Below, piece by piece: positions 45,886 through 55,804 of a stretch of 64,000 nucleotides of DNA (position 1 is its first letter; every line of letters begins with the position of its first letter). Source of the DNA: Pseudogymnoascus destructans (Eukaryota > Ascomycota > Leotiomycetes > Thelebolales > Thelebolaceae); assembly GCF_001641265.1 (NCBI RefSeq), contig NW_020167523.1:1466957-1530956 (forward strand), written 5' to 3'. Both the position numbers and the translations under genes were made by a program. The notes beneath the pieces are model-generated. The model was not told where the DNA came from, did not search any database, and saw nothing but the letters and a program-made list of their open reading frames with translations.

Positions 45886-46004
45886 GAAAGCTCAGCTCGT
45901 CAGGGTTTTGGGGGTTTCCCCCGGGGCTACAAATAGCGTACGTAGGCCCGTAGATTAGGTAGTAATTAATTTTGATCTATATACTGTATTTACCGTGTTC
46001 TACT
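45886..46004. repeat. Right copy of the dispersed inverted repeat
   Basis: Reverse complement of about 20976-21110. The core (45914-45972) is near-identical over about 57 bp, and similarity continues at lower identity on both sides. Located between the gypsy TSD and the DUF3435 relic. No coding capacity. The sequence from 46005 to 46235 holds nothing I recognise. Confidence 0.8.
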
Positions 46005-46235
46005 GTGAAGCTTCTGCTCCGTTACCCGCAAGGAATCAATTACGGTGGTTGGGGATTACCATACAAATCCGTGTGTAATTCCCACTTTCCGCAATCACCT
46101 CTAACACTAACCAGGTCGGAACTGAGTCGGATGGGTTTCGGGTACTTGAGAAAATCGACTCATGGGGTTCCCCCATCATCTTTTTTGTATCCTTCGTAGT
46201 AGACCTATAGGATAGCATCCGTTTAGCCTCCGACT

Positions 46236-47520
46236 CGCACTCTCATATGCTATTACTGTGAGCTGGGTGCCCTGTGTCCTTACACCTATCAGCCATGTCT
46301 TGGCTATCGCAATAAAGGATGATGCAATTGAAGTTGAAGGGTCGTCGCACGCAGAACCTTTCTTTACAAGTCATCTGCAGCACCCTACGAAAGCCGCATT
46401 GATTCACTGGAAGCCAGAGATGCTTAAAAGACCCATATTTCGTCAGGCCGTACGCACGTGTGATATGTTCCGTACGTCGGAGTGGAAGGCTCTATACCTT
46501 GATTGTCTCGGCTGGGCGACTTGTTTTGAGCGTTAACGAGCTACTGTTTTCGTAGAGGCACAGGAAACGCTGTTGACGGTAAACTTCTTATTGATCATAG
46601 TTTGCTTTAACTAACGAGTGCGTAGGGGCTGTGACGACAGCAGTTCGCGACCAGATACTAAGACACAATCCCCAGATTGGTGTCTTTTGCGGATCATACA
46701 ACAATGAGAAAGTCAGGTTTATCGTTCAAGATGCAGTGCTAGAGCAGCCTAGTGACTCTGGCTTTCTCCGGGCCTTCACGCACATGAGCCTCACTTGTGA
46801 TCCTCGCGCACCTCAGACAGTGCCGGACGAGGTTCGCGATGACCTCCCGCCCGATCCAGAGCTGATGCAGTTTAAGCTTGAGCAGTAAGAGCTTCGCTTG
46901 AGCTTAAGCGTTTGTATGAACACGCATTTGTTTAGGGTTCGATTGGAACAGAAGCTGGTGAAGAATATCGTCAATTAAATAGACAGATTGTACGGTAACT
47001 AAGACGCTTGGGCAAGAGCTAAAGAGGGAGTACCTCCGGGACTACTTCTACCGTATCCACAACGAAGAACTGAGAAGATCATGAAGAAGGTCACAGTCAT
47101 GGCACCGACATATGTTGAGCCTGTCGTCAAGCACCAGCTGCCGGAACGGACCCAGCTTCAAGATTCATGTGCGACCTCTCTAAGGGCCTCGCCATGCGAC
47201 GGATTCATGCCATCGACACAATGGTCGCACTATCTCGTCGCCAAGAACTCCAGTGTCATAAGTCGATCTTGAACATATCGTCCTCGGGAACCTCTCTTGA
47301 AGGATCCGCCGTGCCGAAGGAAGAATCGCCTGTTCCTATTATTTTTCCTCTCAAATGCAAGAAAACTCAGTGCATATTCTGCATTGGCGATGATCGCCAG
47401 AGTTACGATAGGCGGACGCGCAAATTCTCGAAACCCGACAAGATGATGGACCATTTAGAATAGAGGTTCAGTTTGCAAGGCCGAAGGGCTACTTCTCAAC
47501 AACATTATCCTTTTCAAGAA
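46236..47520 (+). pseudogene. Relic of a DUF3435 (FluG-domain) tyrosine-recombinase-like gene
   Basis: In order: HWKPEMLKRPIFRQAVRT (about 46408-46460), LTSYCFRRGTGNAVD in a shifted frame (46535-46580), a probable intron, TTAVRDQILRHNPQIGVF (46634-46690), FTHMSLTCDPRAP and VPDEVRDDLPPDPELM (46775-46870), and later LSKGLAMRRIHAIDTMVALSRRQE. A C-terminal Cys/His finger (CIFCIGDD ... MMDHLE) ends it. These blocks are those I associate with fungal DUF3435/FluG-domain proteins, whose core is related to tyrosine recombinases. The RRGTGN block would hold one of the catalytic arginines. The N-terminal half is missing and there are several frameshifts and stops. Not functional. Confidence 0.6.
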
Positions 47521-48116
47521 TCACGTGGAGATGGTGCACAAAATTTGTTGAGTAATCAAATGTATGTATTCCTCTCCTGCCTATGTAACCTATACTGTGA
47601 TTTACCGATAATCCGTATGGAGATCATGTGAGATCATGTGACTATTACAACAAAATTAGACTTAGAGAGGAAAAAGATATATCTTGAACAACTGGTCCTT
47701 GTGACATTGTCCGTTCCGAGACCCTCCGTAACCTTTGCCTTCTGTCTTCATTCTGCAAGTATGTGTAGGTGTAAATACTAGGATATCCTTTTAGAGGAAA
47801 CACCTGTTGCAGCTCCTCCGTGTTGAATGAACATTATATTTCACGTGATACGCGAACGGAACCGACATCAACGTGCCGGCGAAACAAGGTCTAGACACGG
47901 CAAATCTGCCACGCCACCAAGGAGAAAGTAAATCTACTGTATAAAAAATACAAAAACATACGACAGTGGGTATTCGCTGGTGGTCACCCACCCAACTACT
48001 AATCCACCGATCTCAAGGTTATGTATGGCAGAGCGGACGGGATGCCCAGTTCTCTTGAGTCTATGGTCGTATGTGATAATTATTTGCGTATCCGTCTTTA
48101 GGACCCATGAACCGCC
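47521..48116. other. Unassigned sequence before the N
   Basis: AT-rich, no gene recognised. At 48031-48074 there is a diverged copy of the unit repeated in tandem at 53127-53233 (GAGCGGACGGGATGC). It ends at the single N at 48117. Confidence 0.45.
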
Positions 48117-48117
48117 N
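48117..48117. other. Single N, probable assembly join
   Basis: The only ambiguous base in the window. It falls exactly where gypsy copy 2 begins in mid-protease with no LTR, so it may mark a collapsed repeat or scaffold join. Confidence 0.6.
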
Positions 48118-51100
48118 ATCCTAGGTCTTCCATGGCTTCAAAGGCATGATCCAACTATCAATTGGAAGCATTTATCGCTTGGGTTTAGCTCAAATCCTGA
48201 GCTCAATACTGAAAAAACCCTTCAAGCCTCAGTTACCCCTATTCAGGTCCAAGACTCAAACTTGTCCCAGATCAAGGATTTTGACCAAACTATGGACGAT
48301 ATATCATCTCTGATATGGGTTAAACCTTTCCAACCTGTCCTGGAGATAGCAGCTACTTCAGATTTGGAGAAATCATCTCAGGAGGTCATTTTGCCTTTAG
48401 CATACCAAGACTACCAACATCTTTTTGACAAGGCAAAGGCATCAATTCTGCCAAAGCACCAGCCTTATGACCATGAGATACCACTCGCAGAAGGCTCAAT
48501 GCCTCCCTACGGCCCTATCTACTCTCTATCTGAATTAGAGCTGAAAACTCTCAGAGAATACCTAGATGAGAACCTTAGTTCTGGCTTTATCAGACCTTCT
48601 TCCTCACCAGCAGGAGCTCCTATTCTCTTGTCAAGAAGAAAGATGGCTCCTTGCGTCTCTGTGTTGATTATAGGGGCCTTAATGCAGTCACTGTTAAAAA
48701 CAGATATGCTTTACCCCTTATCCCTGAGCTCATGGATAGGCTCTCTTCAGCAAAGATCTTTACAAGTTAGATCTCAGGGGAGCTTATAACCTGATACGCA
48801 TCAAGGAAGATGATGAGTGGAAGACAGCATTCAGAACACGCTATGGTCATTTTGAATACCAGGTAATGCCTTTTGGGCTTGCCAATGCACCTGCTTCTTT
48901 CCAAGCTCTCATGAATGATATTCTAAGACCTTACTTGGATATCTTTGTTGTTGTCTACTTAGACGACATTCTTATATACTCTTTAGACACTCAAGAGCAT
49001 GTTCTACATGTTAGACAAGTCTTAGAGAAGCTATCTCAAGCACAACTCTTTTGCAAACTTGAGAAATGTCTTTTCCATATGTCTCAAGTTTGATTTCTTG
49101 GGACATAGAATTTCAACAGAAGGCATTCAGATGGATCCTGAAAAGACAAAAGCAGTACAAACGTGGCCTATTCCTTCCAGCATTAAAGAGGTTCAGTCTT
49201 TCCTTGGGTTTGCCAACTATTACAGGAGGTTTATACCAAGATATACATCCTTGGCTTTACCCCTTACTCAATTACTTCACAAGGACACTTTGTATCACTG
49301 GGATAAGACACAGCAAGATGCTTTCGATGCTCTTAAAGGAGAATTCAAAGAAGGGAAAATGTTACTACACTTTAACCCCTTGAAACCTGCCACTCTTGAG
49401 ACAGATGCCTCAGATTTTGCCATTTCTGGAATCTTATACCAAGCTCCAAAAGACAAACAAGAAGAGCTACAGCCTGTGGCATTTTACTCAAGAAAGCTAT
49501 CAGCAGCCGAACAAAACTATCCCATTACAGACAAGGAACTGCTTGCCATAGTATGTTCTCTAAAGCATTGGAGATGCTACCTTGAAGGGGCAAACTATCC
49601 TATCACTATTTACAGTGACCATTCAAATCTCTTGACCTTTACAACCACTAAACAGCTCAATCGACGACAAGCAAGGTGGTCTGAACAACTAGGAGGTTTT
49701 GACTTTGTTATAAAACATGTCTCAGGGGCCAAAAATCAAAGAGCAGATCTCCTCTCAAGAAGACATGACTACCAAGATTCTGCTAAAACAAGCAATACAA
49801 AGGCCCTGCTAGACTCTACAAAGCTTATAGCAGCATCTTTAAGCAACCCTCGCACTACAGAGGACTTAGAGGGAAACTTATCCCCTCAAAACCAAGTTGC
49901 CCCCATTACCTCTTCTCAGAAACCAGAGACCTTTAAAGACTATACACCCTCAGCAACACTTCTTAAAGCATTCAAAGATGCTTACAACCACGATCCCTTT
50001 GCCAAAAGAACTTTGGAATACCTCCAGAAGAAAGGCTCCTCTCTTGAGAAAGTTGGACTACAAAATTTCTCAAAAAATCAGCAAGGACTTCTCTTATTCA
50101 AGAGCTATATCTATGTCCCAAGGGATAAACGATTACAGCTACACCTCCTACAGCAGTTCCATGATGCTCCAGCTGCAGGGCACTTTGGCTTTGCAAAAAC
50201 TTATGAACTTCTAACAAGAAAGTTCTACTGGCCTAGTCTAAGGACTACTCTTCAAGACTATATATCTTCTTGCACTACTTGCAACTTGAACAAACCTACA
50301 CGGCAAAAGCCCTATGGCCTCTTGCAGCCTCTACCTATACCAGAACGCCCATGGGACTCCATATCCATTGACTTTATAGTCAAGTTGCCTCCTTCTATCC
50401 CAAAAGGGGGTGCTACCCCTTATGACTCTATCCTTGTGGTGGTAGAAAGGCTCACAAAAATGGCACACTTTGAGCCTTGCAATGAGACTATCACAGCTTC
50501 TGAACTTGCGTGGCTATTCCTCAAGGTGGTCTTTAAATATCATGGAATTCCTGGACACTGGATCTCAGATAGGGGAGCAGTTTTCACTTCAAACTTTTTT
50601 AAGGAGTTCTCTAAACTCTTAAACATGGAACAACGCTTTTCTACAGCTTATCACCCTCAAACAGATGGCCAGACAGAGAGAGTCAACTCTGTACTTGAAC
50701 AATATCTAAGAATTTATACAAACTATGCTCAAGACAACTGGGCAGATCTTCTCCATCTTGCAGAATTTGCTTACAACAACACGGTCTCTAACACCACAAA
50801 AGAGACACCTTTCTATGCAAACTATGGTTATCACCCTAGGTTTGAAGTGGCAGAACTTAATTGTCCTGAAAATCTCAAAAACCCTTCTGCTACTGAAAGA
50901 ACCATCTACCTTAAGGGCCTCCAGGACTATCTCAAGGTCCAAATACAGCGTGCACAAGACGAGCAGGCTCAGGCCTTTAACAGGGGGGTAGTTGCACCAC
51001 AATTCAAAGTTGGTGATCAAGTCTTTTTGTCTAGAAGACATATCACAACTACTAGACCATCAGACAAACTTGATACTAAAAGACTTGGACCCTTTAAGAT

Positions 51101-51461
51101 CACAAGGACTATTGGCAAGAATGCTTTCGAGCTTGCATTACCACCTACTTGGACTATCCATAATGTCTTCCATGCATCTCTCTTGTCTAAGGCACAAGAA
51201 AGTTCCTTAAGACCACTTCAGTCTCCTCCACCTCCTGTTCTGATTTTGGATCAACCAGAATATGAAGTAGAGTCTATCCTTGACAAAAAGACACTTAGAG
51301 GTCAGGACTACTTCCTCGTTAAGTGGAAAGGCTATCCTACCAGTGACAACACTTGGGAACCTAAGAGAAATCTAAAAAATGCATCCAAGCTGATTCTAGA
51401 ATTTCTTTCTAAGAAAGCCACCTGGCTAAAGGGCAAGCACACAGCTAACAAACGTCCTTAA
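48118..51461 (+). pseudogene. pol of gypsy copy 2 (protease end, RT, RNase H, integrase, chromodomain)
   Basis: The same domain order as copy 1. One-base differences at about 48630 (missing T), 48762 (missing C) and 49090 (extra T) break the RT region. From 49059 to 51461 the frame is open for 800 codons and covers the end of RT, RNase H, the integrase zinc finger and catalytic core, and a chromodomain ending WEPKRNLKNASKLILEFLSK. It serves as the reference for locating the indels of copy 1. Confidence 0.93.
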
Positions 51462-51472
51462 GAGGGGTATCA

Positions 51473-52382
51473 TGTCATACTGACATTCGTTGCACTCAGT
51501 TTGCTATCAAACTCAAGAGCAAACTTGGAAATCTCCTCCTCAAACCTACAAGTCACTATACATATTTTGGCTTATCACACCAACAACAAGAGCAATACTA
51601 CTCAACGATTGCTACAACCATCTATGATTCATTACACGTCATCGCTCCTTAGTTACTGGGCCGATATTACCACATAGCATATCTCTACAACCCTCTATGA
51701 TTCATTACATGACATCACTCATAGTACCACATGACATATCTCTACCAACTAGAGGCCTAGGAGCATGAACGATAGCTCTAAAAGCTCCTACGAACCTCTA
51801 TGATTCATTACACGTCATCGCTCTTTAGTTACCCACAAGATTGGTTAAGTTATGACATAATTTGTCTATGACATAATTTGTCTATAGGGGTACTCTGAAC
51901 TTGGACCTCCTTTTACTTCCTATAGGCTACGAACCTAAGAGATGGTTCTATGGGATTCTCTTACGTCGACTACAGTTACCAAGCCTGGTAAGTCATGGAA
52001 AGTCTTGGAAAATGAGAGAACTACACTCCTTTAGCATAAATAGGATTGCCCTTTCCTTAAGAAAGGGCAAGCAGACAATACAGTAAATCGACTATCACAT
52101 ACTTCCACGTCTTTTCCAAGCTTCCAAGCATTGATCTTGTTACTCCTTGTTTCTGAAAATTCAGTGAGGTGCTAACCTCTGACTTATCCCTGAGTTCTCA
52201 GACTCAACATTTGTTACAACTTGTCTAAACCACTCCACTACATCATACACCTGATTGCTGCATTGTGGAATAGTCTAAGCTACGACCCTTTGGCTCTGTT
52301 TCCTAAGACAGTGTGTTGTCTTAGTAAAATCATCCCTTCCTTGGGTGGCTAGATTCCCACATCTGGTGCACCCACCATTACA
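51473..52382 (+). repeat. 3' LTR of gypsy copy 2
   Basis: 910 bp, TGTCATACTG...CACCATTACA. The last 250 bp carry more substitutions relative to the copy 1 LTRs (they resemble subtype A there), hinting at recombination between LTR subtypes. Confidence 0.95.
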
Positions 52383-52583
52383 CAAGAACCTTCACCTGTA
52401 GAGGTAGAAGGAGAACATCAATGGGAAGTCGAAGCTATCCAAAGACATAAAGGAACTGGAAATCGAACTAGATACCTTGTTAAATGGCTTGGGTTTTCAG
52501 AACTAGAAAACACCTGGGAACCTGCTCCAAACTTCGAACATGCACAATTACAGAGTTACAAGTCACAACATTCAATTGCATAA
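52383..52583 (+). pseudogene. Chromodomain end of a different gypsy integrase
   Basis: Open frame immediately after the LTR: acidic linker, then a chromodomain (HQWEVEAIQRHKG, RYLVKWLGFSELENTWEPAP) and a short tail with stop TAA at 52581-52583. It is clearly different from the chromodomain of copies 1 and 2, so gypsy copy 2 appears to have inserted into another chromovirus. The upstream part of that element is not in the window. Confidence 0.75.
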
Positions 52584-53126
52584 AAAATTGTTGTTTGGTT
52601 CAGAGAACCCCTAAGAGGGTTCCCCTTTAATTTTTATTATTTTCTAGTGTTTTTGGGTTTTATATTTTATAAAGCATAATCTAAACTCCCTATACAACTT
52701 TAGTTAAATCTCAAAAATTGACAATATTAGAAGAAGAAGTTGTTGTATAACATATTCTTAACCTAGATCCACAAGCATTTCCTCCTTAACGTGCTGTTAA
52801 AGATATAGCAAATCGATTGCTTACTAAATGCGATACTAGATGTGTTAGAAAGAACTAGACTTTAAACTTTGTATAAAGACAACTACAACTCTATACGCAT
52901 TTTAATCAAAAGATCGATTCCAATTCTAAATAGTAGTCTCATCTTGAGCTCTTGCATTCTGCTATGCAATTGGCTTAGTTGTGATAAAATAGAAGTCACG
53001 AAGCTCATGTTTAATGGGCTTAGTAAGCTAGCTTTGTGACGGCAAGGCGCTACGAATCCACGCTATGCCTATTAGCACGATTGAGAGTACTATAATAAGC
53101 AATAAATCAGCAGCTTGTGTGTGGAA
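52584..53126. other. AT-rich decayed sequence with a pogo relic
   Basis: Low-complexity AT-rich DNA. Contains the pogo relic at about 52716-52925. Otherwise nothing recognised. Confidence 0.45.
52716..52925 (+). pseudogene. Decayed pogo transposase fragment (HTH region)
   Basis: With stops ignored, the frame reads LEEEVVV, HILNLDPQAFPP, RAVKDIANRLLTKCDTRCV and later THFNQKID. It parallels the CENP-B/Tc5-type HTH segment of elements A-E (LEESVLVQYILDLAAKGFPP and on). Several TAA/TAG stops stand in place of Gln/Trp codons. Confidence 0.6.
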
Positions 53127-53233
53127 GAGTGGACGGGATGCTTAGTTCTCTCAAGTCTATACTATGATCGTATGTATAAGAGCGGACGGGATGCTTAATT
53201 CTCTCAAGTCTATACTATGGTCGTATGTATAAG
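53127..53233. repeat. 53-bp tandem repeat, two copies
   Basis: Two head-to-tail units beginning GAGTGGACGGGATGCTTAG and GAGCGGACGGGATGCTTAA, over 90 percent alike. A third, diverged unit is at 48031-48074 on the other side of gypsy copy 2. Confidence 0.9.
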
Positions 53234-53669
53234 ATATTCATATAATCTGATTTTAAGCATCTTTGTGCTGGTGCAATCCTCTTACACTGCATAAATAAGA
53301 ATTGGGGTTTCTCATGGCAGAATTAACAGCTTCGGCTTTCATAGTCAAAAGAATAACTGTTCTTCTCGACTTTAGTCCTCAATAGCATTCATTCTATTAT
53401 GGAGATTCTACCACTACATTCCTCAAAATGCTCGTTGCAAATATGTTTTCGGAGCGAGATGCGGAGTACTGTCGTAAATTCCAAGACCTCTGTTGTAATT
53501 GGATAATGATCCTGATTGCGAGGCGGTGAAGCGAAGTTCATTATTCTGCCGCTGGCCAACAGAAAAAGTTTAACCTCGAGTCTACGCCAAAAACCAAAAA
53601 GCTCACTATAACTTTAACGCCACTTCTTCATCAATCGTGTTGCATGGCACCATAGCCGCCGCCAGCACA
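53234..53669. other. Promoter region of RCL1
   Basis: Marks the return to gene-rich DNA. No repeats or genes seen. The open frame of RCL1 extends upstream to 53637, but only with a GTG codon; the first ATG is at 53670. Confidence 0.5.
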
Positions 53670-54890
53670 ATGTCAGTCCAACCGACTGAATATTTACGCT
53701 TCACGTCACAAAAAGCACTCACCCACCGCCTCGTCCTCTCTACCCTCACTGGTCGCCCAGTTCACATCTCTCAAATCCGCTCCTCATCCGCCGTCTCTCC
53801 CGGTCTTGCCTCCCACGAAATCTCCTTCATCCGTCTCCTCGAAGCTATCACCAATGGCTCTTCGCTCCAGATCTCGTATACAGGTACGACACTTACCTAC
53901 AACCCTGGCCTCATCACTGGCTCAGTCGCAGGTCTCGGCGCACATGGAGATGTCATCGAGTATTCGCTCCCAGCAACCAACACGCGCGGAGTGAGCTACT
54001 TCCTCTTGCCGCTATGCATGCTCGCGCCATTCAGCAAGGCGCCAATCAATGTACGATTTACCGGCCCGGGTGTGATCACTAGCTCGACGGAGGCAGGCGA
54101 TATCAGCGTCGACAGCGTGCGCACTGCGATTCTCCCGCTATACGAACAGTTCGGCATTATGTCGGCGAAACTTGAACTGCGTGTGTTGCAGCGTTCTTGC
54201 GCGGGGCCAGGAGGCCTTGGAGGCGGTGGTATCGTGGAGCTGCGCTTTGGGTCGCAGGTGCGTCTGCCGAAGACGTTACATCTGAACAGGAATCCTGGGA
54301 GGATAAAGCGCATTCGTGGTGTGTCGTATTGTACGGGTGTTTCGGCGAGCAATAATGCGAGGATGATACACGCGGCGAGGGGAGTGTTAAATCCACTGGT
54401 CAGCGATGTGCATATTGCGGCACAGTACGATCAGGCGCCGCTAGTGAGCAGCAATGATAAGGCGGATCCAAAGGGAAAGAAGCGAACGGGCATCGGTTTT
54501 GGTCTGAGTCTGGTTGCGGAGTCGAGTTCGGGAGGTGTTTTGTATAGTGCGGATGTGGCAGCGCCGCCACAGGGAGGTGTCACGCCTGAGGATATTGGGA
54601 AGCAGGCTGCATTGCAGCTGTTGGAAACTATTGCACAAGGTGGATGTGTTGCCAAGGCAGGCGCGGCAACGATACTGACGTTAATGTCAATGGGATCAGA
54701 GGATGTTGGGCGCTTACGGATTGGGCGGGATGTTATAGGGACGGAGGATATACTTGGTTTGGGGAGGGATCTCAGGAAGTTCGGAGCAAGTGCTTGGGGC
54801 TTAAGAGATGTGGATGAGGATGAGAGTGGTGATATTCTGGTCAGTGTCAAGGGCGTTGGGATTGGTAACGTGGGCAGGAAAATAGCTTGA
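53670..54890 (+). CDS. RCL1: RNA 3'-terminal phosphate cyclase-like protein Rcl1
   Basis: Single exon, 406 aa from MSVQPTEYLRF. Rcl1 is the non-cyclase member of the RtcA family. It acts in the nucleolar SSU processome with Bms1 and U3 snoRNA in 18S rRNA maturation. The RtcA fold is seen throughout: LRLVLSTLTGRPV-type start, GGSVAGLG-like glycine motif (LITGSVAGLGAHGD), SNNARMIHAARG and a C-terminal GDILVSVKGVGIG. The eukaryotic Rcl1 subgroup lacks the catalytic His of true cyclases. Slightly longer than yeast Rcl1 (367 aa), with a Lys-rich insert near residue 270. The ATG at 53670 was preferred because no upstream ATG exists in frame. Confidence 0.93.
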   Translation: MSVQPTEYLRFTSQKALTHRLVLSTLTGRPVHISQIRSSSAVSPGLASHEISFIRLLEAITNGSSLQISYTGTTLTYNPGLITGSVAGLGAHGDVIEYSLPATNTRGVSYFLLPLCMLAPFSKAPINVRFTGPGVITSSTEAGDISVDSVRTAILPLYEQFGIMSAKLELRVLQRSCAGPGGLGGGGIVELRFGSQVRLPKTLHLNRNPGRIKRIRGVSYCTGVSASNNARMIHAARGVLNPLVSDVHIAAQYDQAPLVSSNDKADPKGKKRTGIGFGLSLVAESSSGGVLYSADVAAPPQGGVTPEDIGKQAALQLLETIAQGGCVAKAGAATILTLMSMGSEDVGRLRIGRDVIGTEDILGLGRDLRKFGASAWGLRDVDEDESGDILVSVKGVGIGNVGRKIA

Positions 54891-55101
54891 TACTATAACT
54901 GAATGAACAATTAACAATAATGTCAATAACTTCTCTGTATAGATGTGGTGTTCAATCAAGTCGAATGCGTTTCATGGGATGGAGTTATACATCGATATTC
55001 CAGTATCCTCTGTTTATACACATAGATCATACAGCCCGCCCTATGCATTTCCAAAACGCCATCTAGTTCTTGCAAGCCACGCAATCAGACCCTCTCCCAT
55101 C

Positions 55102-55490
55102 TTAGTTGCCCGTCAATTCCTCCTGTCTGGCCAATATCCTGGAATGCCTATCCAACTCCTCCATCACGCCCTTGATGCCAAGCTGCTCGGAATCGAGTTT
55201 CATCTCCTTTCCATCCTCTGCCATAATATTAGTACTCGTTTTATTGCATATGCGCCTTTGTTTTCCTATCCTGTGCGCATAGGAGTGGTTGACGCCTAAG
55301 GTGTGGACATACTGAATTTGACCTGGACAAAGCTCTTCTCCCTGGACGTCCTCGGCAGAATCTTCGTATTGATCTTCATGGTTGCGCGCGCATTTCCGGG
55401 CAAGAATGAGAGGAATAGTCTTGCAGTCTTCGCCCGTGGAGAGAACGGGTTGAACGCCGTCGAAATCTCCGTGAGGTATCTGGTGATCAT
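55102..55490 (-). CDS. MRPL44: Mitochondrial large-subunit ribosomal protein MRPL44 (mL53)
   Basis: Two exons on the minus strand, 55490-55313 and 55217-55102. The 95-bp intron (55218-55312) begins GTATGT, has a TACTAAT branch site and ends GCAG; the Lys codon is split 1+2. Product 97 aa, like yeast Mrpl44 (98 aa). It starts MITRYLTEISTAFNPFSPRA and ends ELDRHSRILARQEELTGN. A subunit of the mitochondrial 54S subunit with a thioredoxin-like fold. Without the intron the frame stops after KFSMSTP and loses the conserved C-terminal third. An upstream ATG (55565) would add 25 hydrophobic residues; the family start favours 55490. Confidence 0.9.
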
Positions 55491-55804
55491 CTTCGCTGAG
55501 TCGCGCGCGCGACTTGGGTAATCCGTCAGTAATAGCACAAGGACCAGCAGCCAGCCAATTGACATACCTAGAAAAGCGAAGTATCCGGAGTTGTTTAGCT
55601 TGGGAGTTTCTGTCGTGGTAGACAGGTGGCTCTTTGGAGGTCTTCGAAATTTACCCCATGGTCACGGGATATTCCGCTTCGCGATGTGTCAGTGTCGTCA
55701 GTCGGCACCTCTTGCCAGCTTTATCATAAATAGATTCATTATCCCCGCTTCAATTCCCTACAACTCTTTACAAGCAACCTATTTTCTTACCTACAGGCTG
55801 CAAA
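55491..55804. other. Divergent promoter region MRPL44 / SEC20
   Basis: 314 bp between two start codons in opposite directions. No other feature recognised. Confidence 0.5.

Larger units (their letters stand above)
48118..52382 (+). mobile_element. Ty3/gypsy chromodomain retrotransposon, copy 2, 5' truncated at the N
   Basis: Starts inside the protease region (counterpart of 41571 in copy 1) right after the N and ends with a full 3' LTR at 52382. No 5' LTR, gag or left TSD. Nearly identical to copy 1 at the base level. Confidence 0.93.

Noticed and set aside
29133..52086. The same 61-codon frame (MDLLLLPIGYEPKRWFYG) found at 29133, 31403, 39314 and 51901
   Set aside because: It sits inside LTR copies, upstream of the TATA-like box, and is repeated only because the LTR is; not a gene.
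22206..52382. Regularly recurring long identical blocks as a CRISPR-like array
   Set aside because: The blocks are about 900-bp LTRs with TG...CA ends and TSDs, irregularly spaced, in a eukaryotic genome.
55491..55565. Hydrophobic N-terminal extension of MRPL44 (start at 55565)
   Set aside because: Family members start at MIT(R/K)Y; the extra 25 residues lie in the divergent promoter and look like chance open frame.
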